64,000 nt of DNA from Streptomyces halobius (GCF_023277745.1 NZ_CP086322.1:1798001-1862000); one strand, 5' to 3'; positions 1 to 8,614 are shown, counted from the stretch's first letter. Numbers and translations: made by a program. Notes: generated by a model from the sequence alone, not told the origin.

Positions 1-403
1 CGGCCAGCGTGCTCGCGTAGGTCGCGGTGGGCCCGACGACCCCGCCGCAGGCGCCTTGCAGGAGCCGGCAGGCGAGGAATTCGCCCGGTGTGTCGGCCAG
101 TGCCATCAGGCCGACGGCCACGGCGAGGCCCGCGTGCGCCCGTACGACCATGGCCTTGTGCCCGTACCGGTCGCCGACCACGCCCCACAGCGGTGCGCAG
201 AGCAGGTGGGTGACCGCGGGCGCGGCGAGCGAGACCCCGGTCCACCACGCCACCTCCCCGGCGGGCAGTCCCAGCCCGGCGAGGTAGAACGGCAGCAGCG
301 GAACCACGACGGTGAGCCCCGCGATGGCGGCGAACTGGCCGAACCACAGGATCCGGAACGCCCGCCGGTCGGCGGCCTGTGGTGTGGCTGCTGTGCCGGG
401 CAT
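1..403 (-). CDS. MFS transporter, N-terminal part (probable siderophore exporter); cut by window edge
   Basis: Only the first 134 residues lie in the window; the gene continues past position 1. The product starts MPGTAATPQAADRRAF and shows hydrophobic helices near residues 18-40, 48-66 and 80-98. Between them is the loop motif GDRYGHKAMVVRAH, the MFS motif A after TM2. The ATG overlaps the stop of the upstream IucA/IucC gene (TGATG), so the two are translationally coupled. MFS pumps of this kind export finished siderophore in NRPS-independent siderophore operons (SbnD in Staphylococcus), and that is the inferred role here. The substrate cannot be read from the sequence. Confidence 0.85.
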   Translation of the reverse strand, partial: MPGTAATPQAADRRAFRILWFGQFAAIAGLTVVVPLLPFYLAGLGLPAGEVAWWTGVSLAAPAVTHLLCAPLWGVVGDRYGHKAMVVRAHAGLAVAVGLMALADTPGEFLACRLLQGACGGVVGPTATYASTLA

Positions 404-2196
404 CACCGCACCACCGCGGGGGCCGGCGTCAGCGGGTTCGGCACCCGTCCGACGCCTGCCGGCATGCTGACGCCCGAGGAGCGGCCCTGGCGGAGCAGCG
501 GCGCCAGAAGCTGCCGGCTGGGCCATTCCCCGGCGCGCAGCACCGCGTCGTCGACGAGCGTGGCGACCTGCTCGGGCAGCCGGAGCCGGTCCAGGCAGGC
601 GGTGACGGCCGCGCGGAGCTCGGACCAGAAGATCCGCTCGTCGATCCGGTGGTGGCGGGCGAGCGCGTCGGCGATGCCGTAAAGGTTCACCTGGAACCCC
701 AATGTCTGCAGATATGCGAGCAGGGCCCGGGGATCGGACAGTGTCAGCGACTGCGGAGCGCCCGGTTTGATGCGGTATCCGGGATTCTTTGTACCCGCGG
801 CGGCCATCCAGTCCGGACAGAGCCGCAGCGTGTCGTGGTCCCGGAGGACGAACCGCCGTACCGCGCCGTCGGCCAGCACGACGACGACGTTCTGGCCGTG
901 CATCTCCGGCAGGACCCCGTGGCGCAGAAAGCCGAACCCCATCGCACAGAACGCCTCGGCTACGGCGCGGAACAGGCCGGCCGGGTCGGCGCCGTCGAAC
1001 CCGGCCGCGGTGAGTGCCGGGGTGAGGACGTCCCACTCGTGCGCCGCCAGGGCGGCCATCGGCAGCACCAGCGCACCCGGATCGTCGAACAGGTCCGCGG
1101 GGTAGCGGCGGATCTGGGCGGCGAGGTGGCCCGGTCGGTCGGCGAACTCGTCGTCGCCGCCCGGAGCGCGCCAGCCGCACCACGTCCGCTCGTCGCAGAC
1201 CCGCGCCAGGGCGCCGAGGCCGGGATCGGACCGCAGCAGGGACGCCATGCACTCCTGCGCCCGCTCGCCGTTGTCCAGGTAACGGGGTGGCAGGAGCCGG
1301 GCGGCGCCCAGGGTGGCGACGCCGAGCGGCAGCTTCAGGTGCAGACCCGACTCCGGGGACGTGGTGAGGGTGCGCAGCGAGGACGTCGGATGGAAGCGGC
1401 CGAGTCCTCGGCTCAGCGGTACGGCCTCCCGGTCCGCCAGCTCCGGGGCGAACTCCCGCGGCAGGACGTGCTCGAACTGCCACGGATGGACCGGCACCGG
1501 CTGGTAGTCCTCCTCTCGTACGCCCGCGCGGCGCGCGCCCTCGGCCAGCAGCTGGAGTTCCCGGTCGTCCAGCAGCAGCTGGGCGAGCCCGCTCGACGCG
1601 TCACCGGTACCGAGCCGGAGGCGGTCACGGCGGACCGCGACCCAGTCCATGCCGAGCGCGGCCCGGCGCATGGGGCCGTACCGCCGGAGTTCGGCGGCCG
1701 ACCAGCCCGACGCCGCCCGCGCCGTCGGATGGAACGGCCGGTTCCTGGTCGCCGCGAAGCGTTCGCCCGCCAGCAGACCGCCGGGTCCGGGGGCCCGGTG
1801 GGGCAGCGCGGCAGAACCGCCGAGCGTCACCGCCGCGTGGTCGACGGCGGCCCGCAGGTCGGCGGCGACCTCGGCCGTCCGTATCCCGCTCCCGTCCCGC
1901 CCTTCGTGGAGGGCGGTCAGGACCTCACTCGGGGTGAGCGACCGCGGCCGCACGTCGGTGCCGAGGTGCCAGACCGGTCCGCGGGAGAAGCGATGGCGCT
2001 GCAGTGCACCACCGGCGCGCCCGCGGAACGCCAGCGTTCCCATACGGCACCAGACTTCGCCGTCGCCGAGCTCGGCCCCGGGTACCGGAGCGTGGTCCAC
2101 CACCGTCGTCAGGTCCGCGGCCCCGGCCACGTTCTCCTGCAGCAGCGTGTCGACGAGATCGCGCAGGACCAGTTCGATCGGGTCGGAGGACGTCAT
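403..2196 (-). CDS. IucA/IucC family NRPS-independent siderophore synthetase
   Basis: The 597-residue product matches the usual IucA/IucC length. These cytosolic enzymes use ATP to join a carboxylate (citrate or a citryl intermediate) to an amine or hydroxyl. Family signatures visible are HPWQFEHVLP, the nucleotide-loop motif HPTSSLRTL, KLPLGVATLGAARLLPPRYL, and the C-terminal pair HGQN and RDHD. The ATG at 2196 (MTSSDPIELVLRDL) is chosen because the open frame upstream lies inside sbnB. It starts 10 bp after sbnB and is followed by an overlapping MFS gene. Only one such synthetase is in the window; further ones may lie to the left. The subtype (A, B or C) cannot be assigned by eye. Confidence 0.93.
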   Translation of the reverse strand: MTSSDPIELVLRDLVDTLLQENVAGAADLTTVVDHAPVPGAELGDGEVWCRMGTLAFRGRAGGALQRHRFSRGPVWHLGTDVRPRSLTPSEVLTALHEGRDGSGIRTAEVAADLRAAVDHAAVTLGGSAALPHRAPGPGGLLAGERFAATRNRPFHPTARAASGWSAAELRRYGPMRRAALGMDWVAVRRDRLRLGTGDASSGLAQLLLDDRELQLLAEGARRAGVREEDYQPVPVHPWQFEHVLPREFAPELADREAVPLSRGLGRFHPTSSLRTLTTSPESGLHLKLPLGVATLGAARLLPPRYLDNGERAQECMASLLRSDPGLGALARVCDERTWCGWRAPGGDDEFADRPGHLAAQIRRYPADLFDDPGALVLPMAALAAHEWDVLTPALTAAGFDGADPAGLFRAVAEAFCAMGFGFLRHGVLPEMHGQNVVVVLADGAVRRFVLRDHDTLRLCPDWMAAAGTKNPGYRIKPGAPQSLTLSDPRALLAYLQTLGFQVNLYGIADALARHHRIDERIFWSELRAAVTACLDRLRLPEQVATLVDDAVLRAGEWPSRQLLAPLLRQGRSSGVSMPAGVGRVPNPLTPAPAVVR

Positions 2197-2206
2197 CGCC
2201 GGTACC

Positions 2207-3244
2207 TCAGTACAGGTCCAGCCAGGTGCCCACGCCCGCGTCGAGCGCCCGCCGGTACACCTCGGCGGCGCAGGCGATGTCCTCGACGGCCATGCCCATG
2301 GGGTTGAGGACGATGACCTCGTCGTCGGTCTCCCGCCCCGGACGCGATCCCGCCAGGATCTCACCGAGCTCGGCGTGCAGCTGCTCGCGCGAGAACTTCC
2401 CTTCGAGCACCAGCTGGTTGATGATCTTCTTCTCGCGGTTGCTCTGCTCCCAGTCGTCGACGACCACCTTGTCCGCCGCGAGGAAGACCTCCTTGTGGAC
2501 GTCCATGATGGACACGTTGGACAGAAAGGCCCCGCGCTTGAGCCAGCCGGCCTCGATGTAGGGCTGGTCCGTCACGGTGCAGGGGACGACGAGGTCACCT
2601 GCGCGCACCGCCTGCTCGGCGCTGTCGGCCACGGTCAGGGTGGCTTCCGGGTACTCCGCGGCGATACGGGCCACCAGCGCGTCGGCGGCTTCCCGCCGCC
2701 AGTCGTACAGGTGCACCGTGGAGATATGGCCGAACTGCTGCAGCAGGGCGGTGATCTGGGCGGTGCCGATCACACCGCAGCCGATGAGCGAGACATCGGT
2801 GAAGTCCTTCCGCGCCAGGTGCCGGGCCGCGAGCACGGTCACCGCGGCGGTCCGCCACGCGCTGATCAGGCCGCCCTCGACGATGGCGATCGGGTAGTTC
2901 GTGGCGGGGTCGTTCAGCACCGTCACCGCACTGGCACGCTCCAGGCCCACGCGCGCCGGGTTGTCGTGCTTGCTGCCGACCCACTTCAGGCCGGATATCC
3001 CCGGCTCCCCCACATGGGCGGGCATCGCGATGATCCGGTCGGCGATGTGCCCCTCCTTGCCGTGCACCCGCAGGTACGGCTTGAGCGGCTGGATCGTCCT
3101 GCCCTCGGCGTGCAGTACCAAGGCGTCGGCCAGGGCCTGGACATAGAGGTCGGAACGGTCACCGCCGACCGAGGAGATGTCGCCGCGGTTCAGGTAGAGG
3201 ATGCGGGGCTTGCCTGCGTCAGCCGGCGTCGTGGAGGCGGGCAT
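2207..3244 (-). CDS. sbnB: SbnB-like N-((2S)-2-amino-2-carboxyethyl)-L-glutamate dehydrogenase (L-Dap synthesis)
   Basis: The 345-residue protein belongs to the ornithine cyclodeaminase / mu-crystallin fold. The NAD-binding segment LIGCGVIGTAQITALL lies near residue 150, and the substrate segments MPAHVGEPGISGLKWVGS and EGGLISAWRTAA are present. In staphyloferrin B synthesis SbnB oxidatively cleaves the SbnA product to release L-2,3-diaminopropionate, alpha-ketoglutarate and NADH. Adjacency to an SbnA homologue and an IucA/IucC synthetase supports this over a plain ornithine cyclodeaminase. The ATG at 3244 follows a strong AAGGAGAAGTC ribosome site. The operon order is sbnA, sbnB, IucA/IucC, MFS. 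Confidence 0.88.
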   Translation of the reverse strand: MPASTTPADAGKPRILYLNRGDISSVGGDRSDLYVQALADALVLHAEGRTIQPLKPYLRVHGKEGHIADRIIAMPAHVGEPGISGLKWVGSKHDNPARVGLERASAVTVLNDPATNYPIAIVEGGLISAWRTAAVTVLAARHLARKDFTDVSLIGCGVIGTAQITALLQQFGHISTVHLYDWRREAADALVARIAAEYPEATLTVADSAEQAVRAGDLVVPCTVTDQPYIEAGWLKRGAFLSNVSIMDVHKEVFLAADKVVVDDWEQSNREKKIINQLVLEGKFSREQLHAELGEILAGSRPGRETDDEVIVLNPMGMAVEDIACAAEVYRRALDAGVGTWLDLY

Positions 3245-3299
3245 GACTTCTCCTTCGATGCGGTGGTGAGGGCGCGTCCGACGTCGTGCGGGCGGGACG

Positions 3300-4340
3300 T
3301 CAGTGGGCTGCTGACGTCGCCCGGGTCCGCCTTGAGCGCATCCGTTCCAGCCAGTCGTCGTCGTAGACGAGGTCCAGGTAGCGGTCACCGCGATCGGGGA
3401 AGATCGCCAGCACACGGCCGGTCGAGGCGAGCCGGGAACGGGTGCGCCGGATCGCCGCGACCACCGCGCCGCTCGAACCGCCGGCCAGGATTCCTTCCGC
3501 GGCAAGCAGGTCGCGACAGCATTCGGCGGCCTCCACGTCGTCGACATGGACCACGTCGTCGATCTCGTCGGGCCGGAACAGCTCCGGGACGCGGCTCGAC
3601 CCGATGCCGGGAATCTCCCGGTGAGCGGGCGGGCTGCCGAAGATCACCGACCCCACCGCGTCGACCGCGATGACGCGGAGGGCGGGGAAGCGCTCCCGGA
3701 GCCGGCGGGAGCAGCCCAGGATGCTGCCGGTGGTGCTCACCGGCGCGAACAGGTACGACGGCGGCCGGACCAGCTGTTCGACCAGTTCGGCTCCGGTGCC
3801 GTGGTAGAAAGCCTGCCAATTCCGGTCGTTGGCGTACTGGTTGGCCCAGATCGCGCCGGGCAGCTCGGCCAGCAGCTCCTTGACGCGGCGGATCCGGTTG
3901 TGCAGGTAGCCACCCGCCGCGTCCGGCTCGGAGGCGATCTCGACGGTCGCGCCGAGCTGGCGCAACAGCGTCAGATTGGCGCTGGTCGTCTTGGGGTCGA
4001 CGACACAGATGAACCGCAAACCGTGGATGCGGGCGGCCATCGCCAGAGCGATACCGAAGTTGCCGGAGCTGCTCTCCACCACCGTGCTTCCTGGACGGAT
4101 GGACCCCTCGGCCAGCCCCGCTTCGATGATGTGGCGCGCCGACCGGTCCTTCATGCTGCCGCCGGGGTTCATCAACTCCAGCTTGGCCAGCACCTCGAAG
4201 CCGGGATCGGGGAACAGCCGCCGCAGGGCGACGATCGGAGTGTTGCCCACGCAGTCGAACACCGACTCGCGGACCGACTCGCGGACTGACTCGCGCTCAG
4301 GGGACGGACGGGCGGTATCGACGGCTGCTTCGGCAGGCAC
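3300..4340 (-). CDS. sbnA: SbnA-like PLP-dependent N-(2-amino-2-carboxyethyl)-L-glutamate synthase
   Basis: This 346-residue protein is a cysteine-synthase-fold PLP enzyme. The PLP lysine sits in NPGGSMKDRSA, the substrate loop is ESSSGNFGIALA, and the phosphate-binding loop is STTGSILG. SbnA condenses O-phosphoserine with glutamate in the first step to L-2,3-diaminopropionate; the neighbouring sbnB supplies the second step. A GTG at 4340 is preferred because GAGGGAG lies 5 bases upstream; a TTG at 4412 would reach into the iron-box promoter. The N-terminus carries three RESV units encoded by a 12-bp tandem repeat (about 4261-4296). First gene of the leftward siderophore operon. Confidence 0.88.
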   Translation of the reverse strand: MPAEAAVDTARPSPERESVRESVRESVFDCVGNTPIVALRRLFPDPGFEVLAKLELMNPGGSMKDRSARHIIEAGLAEGSIRPGSTVVESSSGNFGIALAMAARIHGLRFICVVDPKTTSANLTLLRQLGATVEIASEPDAAGGYLHNRIRRVKELLAELPGAIWANQYANDRNWQAFYHGTGAELVEQLVRPPSYLFAPVSTTGSILGCSRRLRERFPALRVIAVDAVGSVIFGSPPAHREIPGIGSSRVPELFRPDEIDDVVHVDDVEAAECCRDLLAAEGILAGGSSGAVVAAIRRTRSRLASTGRVLAIFPDRGDRYLDLVYDDDWLERMRSRRTRATSAAH

Positions 4341-4413
4341 GGTGCTCCCTCGACGAGTCACTGCCCCGGATCGGAGCGGAAGTGGATGCACGAACAATTG
4401 ACGAGCCCGCAAG

Positions 4414-4432
4414 CAAGGTAAGGCTGGCCTTA
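4414..4432. promoter_or_regulatory. Iron box (DmdR/DtxR-type operator) upstream of sbnA
   Basis: CAAGGTAAGGCTGGCCTTA matches the 19-bp Streptomyces iron-box consensus TTAGGTTAGGCTCACCTAA at about 13 of 19 positions, with an inverted-repeat core AAGGC/GCCTT. It lies about 75 bp upstream of the sbnA start. Repression of the leftward siderophore operon by an iron-loaded DmdR regulator is inferred. Confidence 0.7.
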
Positions 4433-4492
4433 ACTACTGTCAACACAATCCGCATCGCACCGACTACTCTCCGGTAGGAGGTTCCAGTGAAC

Positions 4493-4511
4493 TTAGGGAT
4501 GCCTTACATTG
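4493..4511. promoter_or_regulatory. Iron box overlapping the promoter of the FecCD permease operon
   Basis: TTAGGGATGCCTTACATTG shares TTAGG-n2-TGCCTTAC with the better box at 7544. It ends 6 bp before the permease ATG at 4518 and overlaps a possible -10 hexamer TTACAT (4504-4509). The placement implies repression by occlusion and an mRNA that starts at or very near the ATG. Confidence 0.6.
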
Positions 4512-4517
4512 GCCCCC

Positions 4518-5540
4518 ATGCCTACGCCGAGCAATTCGCCGCAAATTCGGCTTGCCGTCGGTGCGTTAGCCGTCCTCACCCTGCTCGCCGTCACCATCGC
4601 TTTCGGCCTCTCCGTGGGCAGTCGTGCCCTGTCGCTGTCCGATGTGCTCGGTGCGCTGGCCGTGCAGGGCGAGACGGACGCGTCGATCATCGTGTGGGAG
4701 CAGCGGATGCCCCGCACTCTTCTCGGCGTGCTGGTCGGCGCCGCACTGGGAGTCGGGGGAGCACTGGCCCAGGGGATCACCCGCAATCCGCTGGCCGATC
4801 CGGCCCTCATCGGCGTCTCCTCCGGCGCGGCCCTGGCGATCGTCCTCGGGTCGTTCGTCTTCGGGGTGAGTTCACTCGCGCCCCAGATCGTGCTCGCGGC
4901 GGTCGGCGCCGCGGTGGTGGGCGGAGCCGTGCTGTCCCTCGCCGGATACGGGCGCGGCGGGATGGCGCCGACCTCGCTGGCGCTCGTCGGCCTGTCCATG
5001 TCGGCGCTGATCGTCGCGGTCATCTCCGTGCTGGTCCTGCTGGACGCGCAGACCCTCGACGAGTACCGCTACTGGCTCGTCGGCGCCCTGGCCGGCAAAG
5101 GGACTCCCACCCTGACCGTCGTCACTCCGGTGATCCTCGCCGGGCTGTCGCTGACCCTGCTTGCCGCCCGCGGCCTGGACGCCCTCGCGTTGGGCGAGGA
5201 CGTGGCGCGTGGCCTCGGCGTCAGCGTCAACCGGGCACGCCTGCTCGCCGGGGCCGGCGTCGTCCTGCTGACCTCGACCGCGGTGGCGGCCGCGGGCCCC
5301 ATCAGCTTCGTCGGTCTGGTCGTTCCGCATGTCGCGCGCGCCATCACCGGCCCCCGGCACGGGTGGCTGCTGCCCTACGCGGCCCTGCTCGGCGCGAGCC
5401 TCCTGGTGACGGCCGACGTGGTCGGCCGGGTGGTGGTCCGCCCGGCCGAGCTCCAGGTGGGTGTGGTGACCGCGTTGGTCGGCGCGCCGCTCGTCCTTCT
5501 TCTGCTGAGGAAGTCCAAGGTGGCGGGAGCGGGACCGTGA
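4518..5540 (+). CDS. FecCD-family iron-siderophore ABC transporter permease 1
   Basis: The 340-residue integral membrane protein has about ten hydrophobic helices. It carries the FecCD/BtuC signatures RMPRTLLGVLVGAALGVGGAL, QGITRNPLADPALIGVSSGAA, and the C-terminal GPISFVGLVVPHVAR, which contacts the ATPase. It forms half of the import channel for ferric siderophore. ATG 4518 is chosen because it gives the normal short FecCD N-terminus. There is no ribosome site directly before it, and the iron box ends 6 bases upstream, so the message may be leaderless. The stop overlaps the GTG of the next permease. Confidence 0.93.
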   Translation: MPTPSNSPQIRLAVGALAVLTLLAVTIAFGLSVGSRALSLSDVLGALAVQGETDASIIVWEQRMPRTLLGVLVGAALGVGGALAQGITRNPLADPALIGVSSGAALAIVLGSFVFGVSSLAPQIVLAAVGAAVVGGAVLSLAGYGRGGMAPTSLALVGLSMSALIVAVISVLVLLDAQTLDEYRYWLVGALAGKGTPTLTVVTPVILAGLSLTLLAARGLDALALGEDVARGLGVSVNRARLLAGAGVVLLTSTAVAAAGPISFVGLVVPHVARAITGPRHGWLLPYAALLGASLLVTADVVGRVVVRPAELQVGVVTALVGAPLVLLLLRKSKVAGAGP

Positions 5541-6658
5541 ACACACGTGAGGCCGTATTCGTCCGCTCCGGCCCGTCGTTGGTGGCCCGGTTCCGCCGGG
5601 GCTCGGCGAGCGTACTGTTCCGTCCGCGGACAGTCGCCGTCTCGCTCGCATTGTTCACGCTGGTGCTGGTCCTGTTCTGTGCCGGCATCGCCGCCGGCAC
5701 CCGAGTGATCCCGCTCGACGATGTGCTGTCGGGCCTGGCCGGCCGGGCCGATCACACCACCGTCCTGACGGTGCAACAGTTCCGTCTGCCGCGTGTGATG
5801 GTGGCGGTGTTGGTCGGTGCCGCTCTGGGCCTGGCGGGGGCGCTGGTCCAAGCGGTCACGCGCAATCCGATCGCGGCACCGGACGTGCTCGGCGTGACCG
5901 CGGGAGCCAGCCTCGGCGGCGTGCTGGTACTGCTCGCCTTCGGCGGGACCACCTTCGGATACGGCGGCGCGGCGGCCGAACTGTCGCAGATCGCCGTGCC
6001 GATGGGGGCCATCGCCGGGGCGTTCGTCGCCGCGGCGATCGTCCTCGTGGTCGGCGGGTCCCGCGGCGGCGTCGGAACCCCCCGGACGTTCAGCACGCAC
6101 CGGGTCGTGCTGGTCGGGATCATCTGCCACGCGGCGTTCATCGGCCTGGTGCACTGGGGACTGGCGACCGGCGACGTCGACCAGGCGACCAAAGCGGCGG
6201 TCTGGCTGGTGGGGAGCCTGCACGGCCGCGGCTGGGAACATGTGACCGGGGTCGCGACAGCGCTGCTCGTACTGCTCCCGATCGCCCTGACGCTGGGCAG
6301 ACGACTGAACGCGCTGGCTCTCGGCGAGCCGTCCGCGGCCACCCTCGGCGTATCGGTCGCGCGCACCCAAGTCGGGCTGTTCGCCGTCGCCTTCGGGCTC
6401 ACGGGGACGGCTGCCGCGGCCGCCGGGCCGGTCGACTTCGTGGCCCTGCTCGCCCCGCAGATCGCCAAGCGGCTGACGCGTACGCCCGGCGTGCCGCTGG
6501 TCGCGTCCGCGCTGACCGGTTCGGCCATGGTGCTCGCCGCCGATCTGCTCGCACGCCTCGCCATCCCCGGCGTCGAACTCCCCGTCGGCGCGGTGACCGC
6601 CCTTGTGGGAGCGCCGTACCTGTTGTGGCTCGTCATACGTTCAGGAGGCACGCGATGA
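5537..6658 (+). CDS. FecCD-family iron-siderophore ABC transporter permease 2
   Basis: This second FecCD permease (373 residues) pairs with the first. It shows RLPRVMVAVLVGAALGLAGAL, QAVTRNPIAAPDVLGVTAGAS and the ATPase-contact segment GPVDFVALLAPQIAKRL. The GTG start overlaps the previous stop (GTGA) and the end overlaps the ATPase start (ATGA), so three proteins are made from one coupled message. The N-terminus has an extra cytoplasmic stretch of about 40 residues before TM1. Confidence 0.93.
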   Translation: MNTREAVFVRSGPSLVARFRRGSASVLFRPRTVAVSLALFTLVLVLFCAGIAAGTRVIPLDDVLSGLAGRADHTTVLTVQQFRLPRVMVAVLVGAALGLAGALVQAVTRNPIAAPDVLGVTAGASLGGVLVLLAFGGTTFGYGGAAAELSQIAVPMGAIAGAFVAAAIVLVVGGSRGGVGTPRTFSTHRVVLVGIICHAAFIGLVHWGLATGDVDQATKAAVWLVGSLHGRGWEHVTGVATALLVLLPIALTLGRRLNALALGEPSAATLGVSVARTQVGLFAVAFGLTGTAAAAAGPVDFVALLAPQIAKRLTRTPGVPLVASALTGSAMVLAADLLARLAIPGVELPVGAVTALVGAPYLLWLVIRSGGTR

Positions 6659-7494
6659 CTTCGACGACCTCGACGCCCCAGGAATCGGCCGCGAGTTCGC
6701 CCCCGGCGCCGGGTCTGCGCGCCGAAAGTCTGCGGCTCGCCTACGGACCGGACAGGGTGGTGGTCCCCGGCCTCGACCTCGCACCGCCCCACGGTGCCGT
6801 GACCGCGGTGATCGGGGCGAACGGCTCGGGCAAGTCGACCGTCCTGCGCGCCCTCGCCCGCCTGCTGCGCCCCGCGTCGGGACATGTACTGCTGGACGGA
6901 CACGACGTGCACCACATGCGCACCCGGGAGGTGGCCAAGCGTCTCGGACTGCTCCCGCAGTCGCCGGTCTCACCGGAGGGACTCACCGTCCGCGACCTCG
7001 TCCGTCGCGGACGGACCCCCCACACATCACTCTTGCGCCAGTGGTCGGAGCAGGACGAAGCCGTCCTGTCGGCGGCCCTGGAGGCGACCGATCTGGTCGG
7101 CCTCGCCGACGAGGCGGTGGACGCGCTGTCCGGCGGCCAACGACAGCGCGCGTGGCTCGCTCTGGTGATAGCCCAGGGCACCCCCTGGCTCCTGCTGGAC
7201 GAGCCCACCACCTTCCTCGACATCGCCCACCAGATCGACGTGCTCCAGCTCGTCCAGCGGCTCAACCGCGAAGACGGGCGCTCCGTCCTGATGGTGCTGC
7301 ACGACCTCAACCAGGCATGCCGGTACGCCGATCACCTCGTCGCGCTACGAGCAGGCGCCGTGGTTGCCTCCGGCCGGCCCGCCGACATCGTCACCGAAGA
7401 GCTGGTGGCCACGGTATTCGACCTGCGGTCACAGATCGTGCCCGACCCCGTCACCGGGACACCGCTGGTCGTCCCGGTAGGTCGCGCAGTGTGA
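6655..7494 (+). CDS. Iron-siderophore ABC transporter ATP-binding protein (FepC/FecE-like)
   Basis: The 279-residue ATPase has Walker A GANGSGKST (about residues 53-61), Q-loop LLPQSP, signature LSGGQRQRAWLA, Walker B WLLLDEPTTFLDI and the H-loop VLHDLNQACRYAD. These are typical of FepC-class ATPases that power FecCD permeases. ATG 6655 has AGGAGG 6 bases upstream and overlaps the permease stop. It is the last gene of the leaderless/coupled permease operon; the binding protein that follows has its own iron-box promoter. Confidence 0.95.
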   Translation: MTSTTSTPQESAASSPPAPGLRAESLRLAYGPDRVVVPGLDLAPPHGAVTAVIGANGSGKSTVLRALARLLRPASGHVLLDGHDVHHMRTREVAKRLGLLPQSPVSPEGLTVRDLVRRGRTPHTSLLRQWSEQDEAVLSAALEATDLVGLADEAVDALSGGQRQRAWLALVIAQGTPWLLLDEPTTFLDIAHQIDVLQLVQRLNREDGRSVLMVLHDLNQACRYADHLVALRAGAVVASGRPADIVTEELVATVFDLRSQIVPDPVTGTPLVVPVGRAV

Positions 7495-7543
7495 GCGGCA
7501 CGTCTATCGGCCGTCACCAAAGTGGAGTACAGTCCGCCAGAAA

Positions 7544-7562
7544 TTAGGATTGCCTTACCTAA
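7544..7562. promoter_or_regulatory. Iron box upstream of the siderophore-binding lipoprotein gene
   Basis: TTAGGATTGCCTTACCTAA is a near-perfect inverted repeat and matches the DmdR/DtxR consensus at about 15 of 19 positions. It is the strongest of the three boxes in this locus. A ribosome site AAGGAGG (7566-7572) and the GTG start at 7579 follow directly. Confidence 0.85.
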
Positions 7563-7578
7563 ATTAAGGAGGCATTTC

Positions 7579-8574
7579 GTGCATTCACCTTTCCGGCAGC
7601 TCGGCGCCCGCGTGGCTGCCGCCGTGGCCGCGTTGACCCTCGCAGCGGGCATCACCGCGTGCGGCAACGACTCAGCGACGAAGAAGGATTCGGGGGCCAA
7701 GCCGGCGGCAACGGCCGACTCCGCCTTCCCGCGCAGCGTCAAGCACCACAAGGGCACGACGAAGCTGGAAGCACGCCCCGAGCGAGTCGTCGCTCTCGAC
7801 CCCAGCCTCGTCGAGGCCGCCCTGGCACTCGACGGCAAGCTGGTGGCCGGCGTCGGCAGCTACGGAAAAAAGAAGACCTTCCCGCCGTACCTCGGCGACA
7901 GCGTCAAGGACGTCAAGCGGGTCGGTCCCCTTGAGTCGCCCGACCTTGAGGCGATCGCGGCTCTCGAACCGGACCTGATCGTCTCGGCGAGCATCCGCCA
8001 CGACGCCCTCTACGACGAGCTCTCCGAGATCGCACCGACGGTGTTCGTCGAGACCACCGGCCCGACCTGGAAGGACAACATCACCAAGCTCGGCGAGGCG
8101 CTCGGCGCGGAGCGGAAGGCGACCGACGCGCTGGCCGCCTACGAGCAGCGGGCCGCCGCCGTCGGAAAGGCCGTCAACAAGAAGGCGGACAACCCCGAGA
8201 TCTCGGTCGTGCGGTTCATGGACGGCCCGACCCGGCTGACCGGCAACGCCTCCTTCACCGGCATCGTCCTCTCCGACATGGGCCTGGCCCGGCCGAAGGC
8301 CCAGGACGTCAACGAGTTCGCGGTGGAGGTCGGCGAGGAGCAGATCCGCAAGGCGGACGGCGACCACATCTTCGTGTCCACCTACGAGGGCGGCGACGAG
8401 TCCCAGGAGCGCTTCCTCCGCAACCCCCTGTGGCGTCAGCTCGACGCCGTGAAGAACAACCAGGTCCACGAGGTCAACGACGCCACGTGGATGCTCTCGG
8501 TAAGCCTGCAGGGCGCCAACATCGTGCTGGACGACATGGCCAAGATCTTCGGCGTCGATCCGCAGCGCGACTGA
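7579..8574 (+). CDS. Iron-siderophore ABC transporter substrate-binding lipoprotein (FepB/FhuD-like)
   Basis: The 331-residue protein begins with a lipoprotein signal peptide (MHSPFRQLGARVAAAV...) ending in ITAC|G near residue 27, then a charged linker. The body is a helical-backbone type III binding protein: RPERVVALDPSLVEAALALDGKLVAGVGSYG, LESPDLEAIAALEPDLIVSA, and a C-terminal YEGGDESQERFLRNPLWRQLDAVKNNQVHEV. It would capture the ferric siderophore outside the membrane and deliver it to the FecCD pair. Start GTG 7579 has AAGGAGG 6 bases upstream. Expressed from its own iron-box promoter and closed by a terminator. Confidence 0.94.
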   Translation: MHSPFRQLGARVAAAVAALTLAAGITACGNDSATKKDSGAKPAATADSAFPRSVKHHKGTTKLEARPERVVALDPSLVEAALALDGKLVAGVGSYGKKKTFPPYLGDSVKDVKRVGPLESPDLEAIAALEPDLIVSASIRHDALYDELSEIAPTVFVETTGPTWKDNITKLGEALGAERKATDALAAYEQRAAAVGKAVNKKADNPEISVVRFMDGPTRLTGNASFTGIVLSDMGLARPKAQDVNEFAVEVGEEQIRKADGDHIFVSTYEGGDESQERFLRNPLWRQLDAVKNNQVHEVNDATWMLSVSLQGANIVLDDMAKIFGVDPQRD

Positions 8575-8586
8575 GTTCGCCTGACA

Positions 8587-8614
8587 GGGGGTGGTTCCCG
8601 CCGGAACCACCCCC
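8587..8614 (+). terminator. Rho-independent terminator after the binding-protein gene
   Basis: A perfect 12-bp stem (GGGGGTGGTTCC paired with GGAACCACCCCC) closes a 4-base CGCC loop and is followed by TTCTTT. It begins 12 bp after the stop codon. Confidence 0.9.

Noticed and set aside
379..3673. Long plus-strand open frames across the siderophore genes
   Set aside because: They are antisense shadows with Arg/Gly/Pro-rich composition; the minus strand carries recognised families.
4487..6658. A long open frame from GTG 4487 through both permease genes
   Set aside because: Its first 350 codons are Arg/Pro-rich and are the +2 frame of permease 1; only the part from 5537 is real (permease 2).
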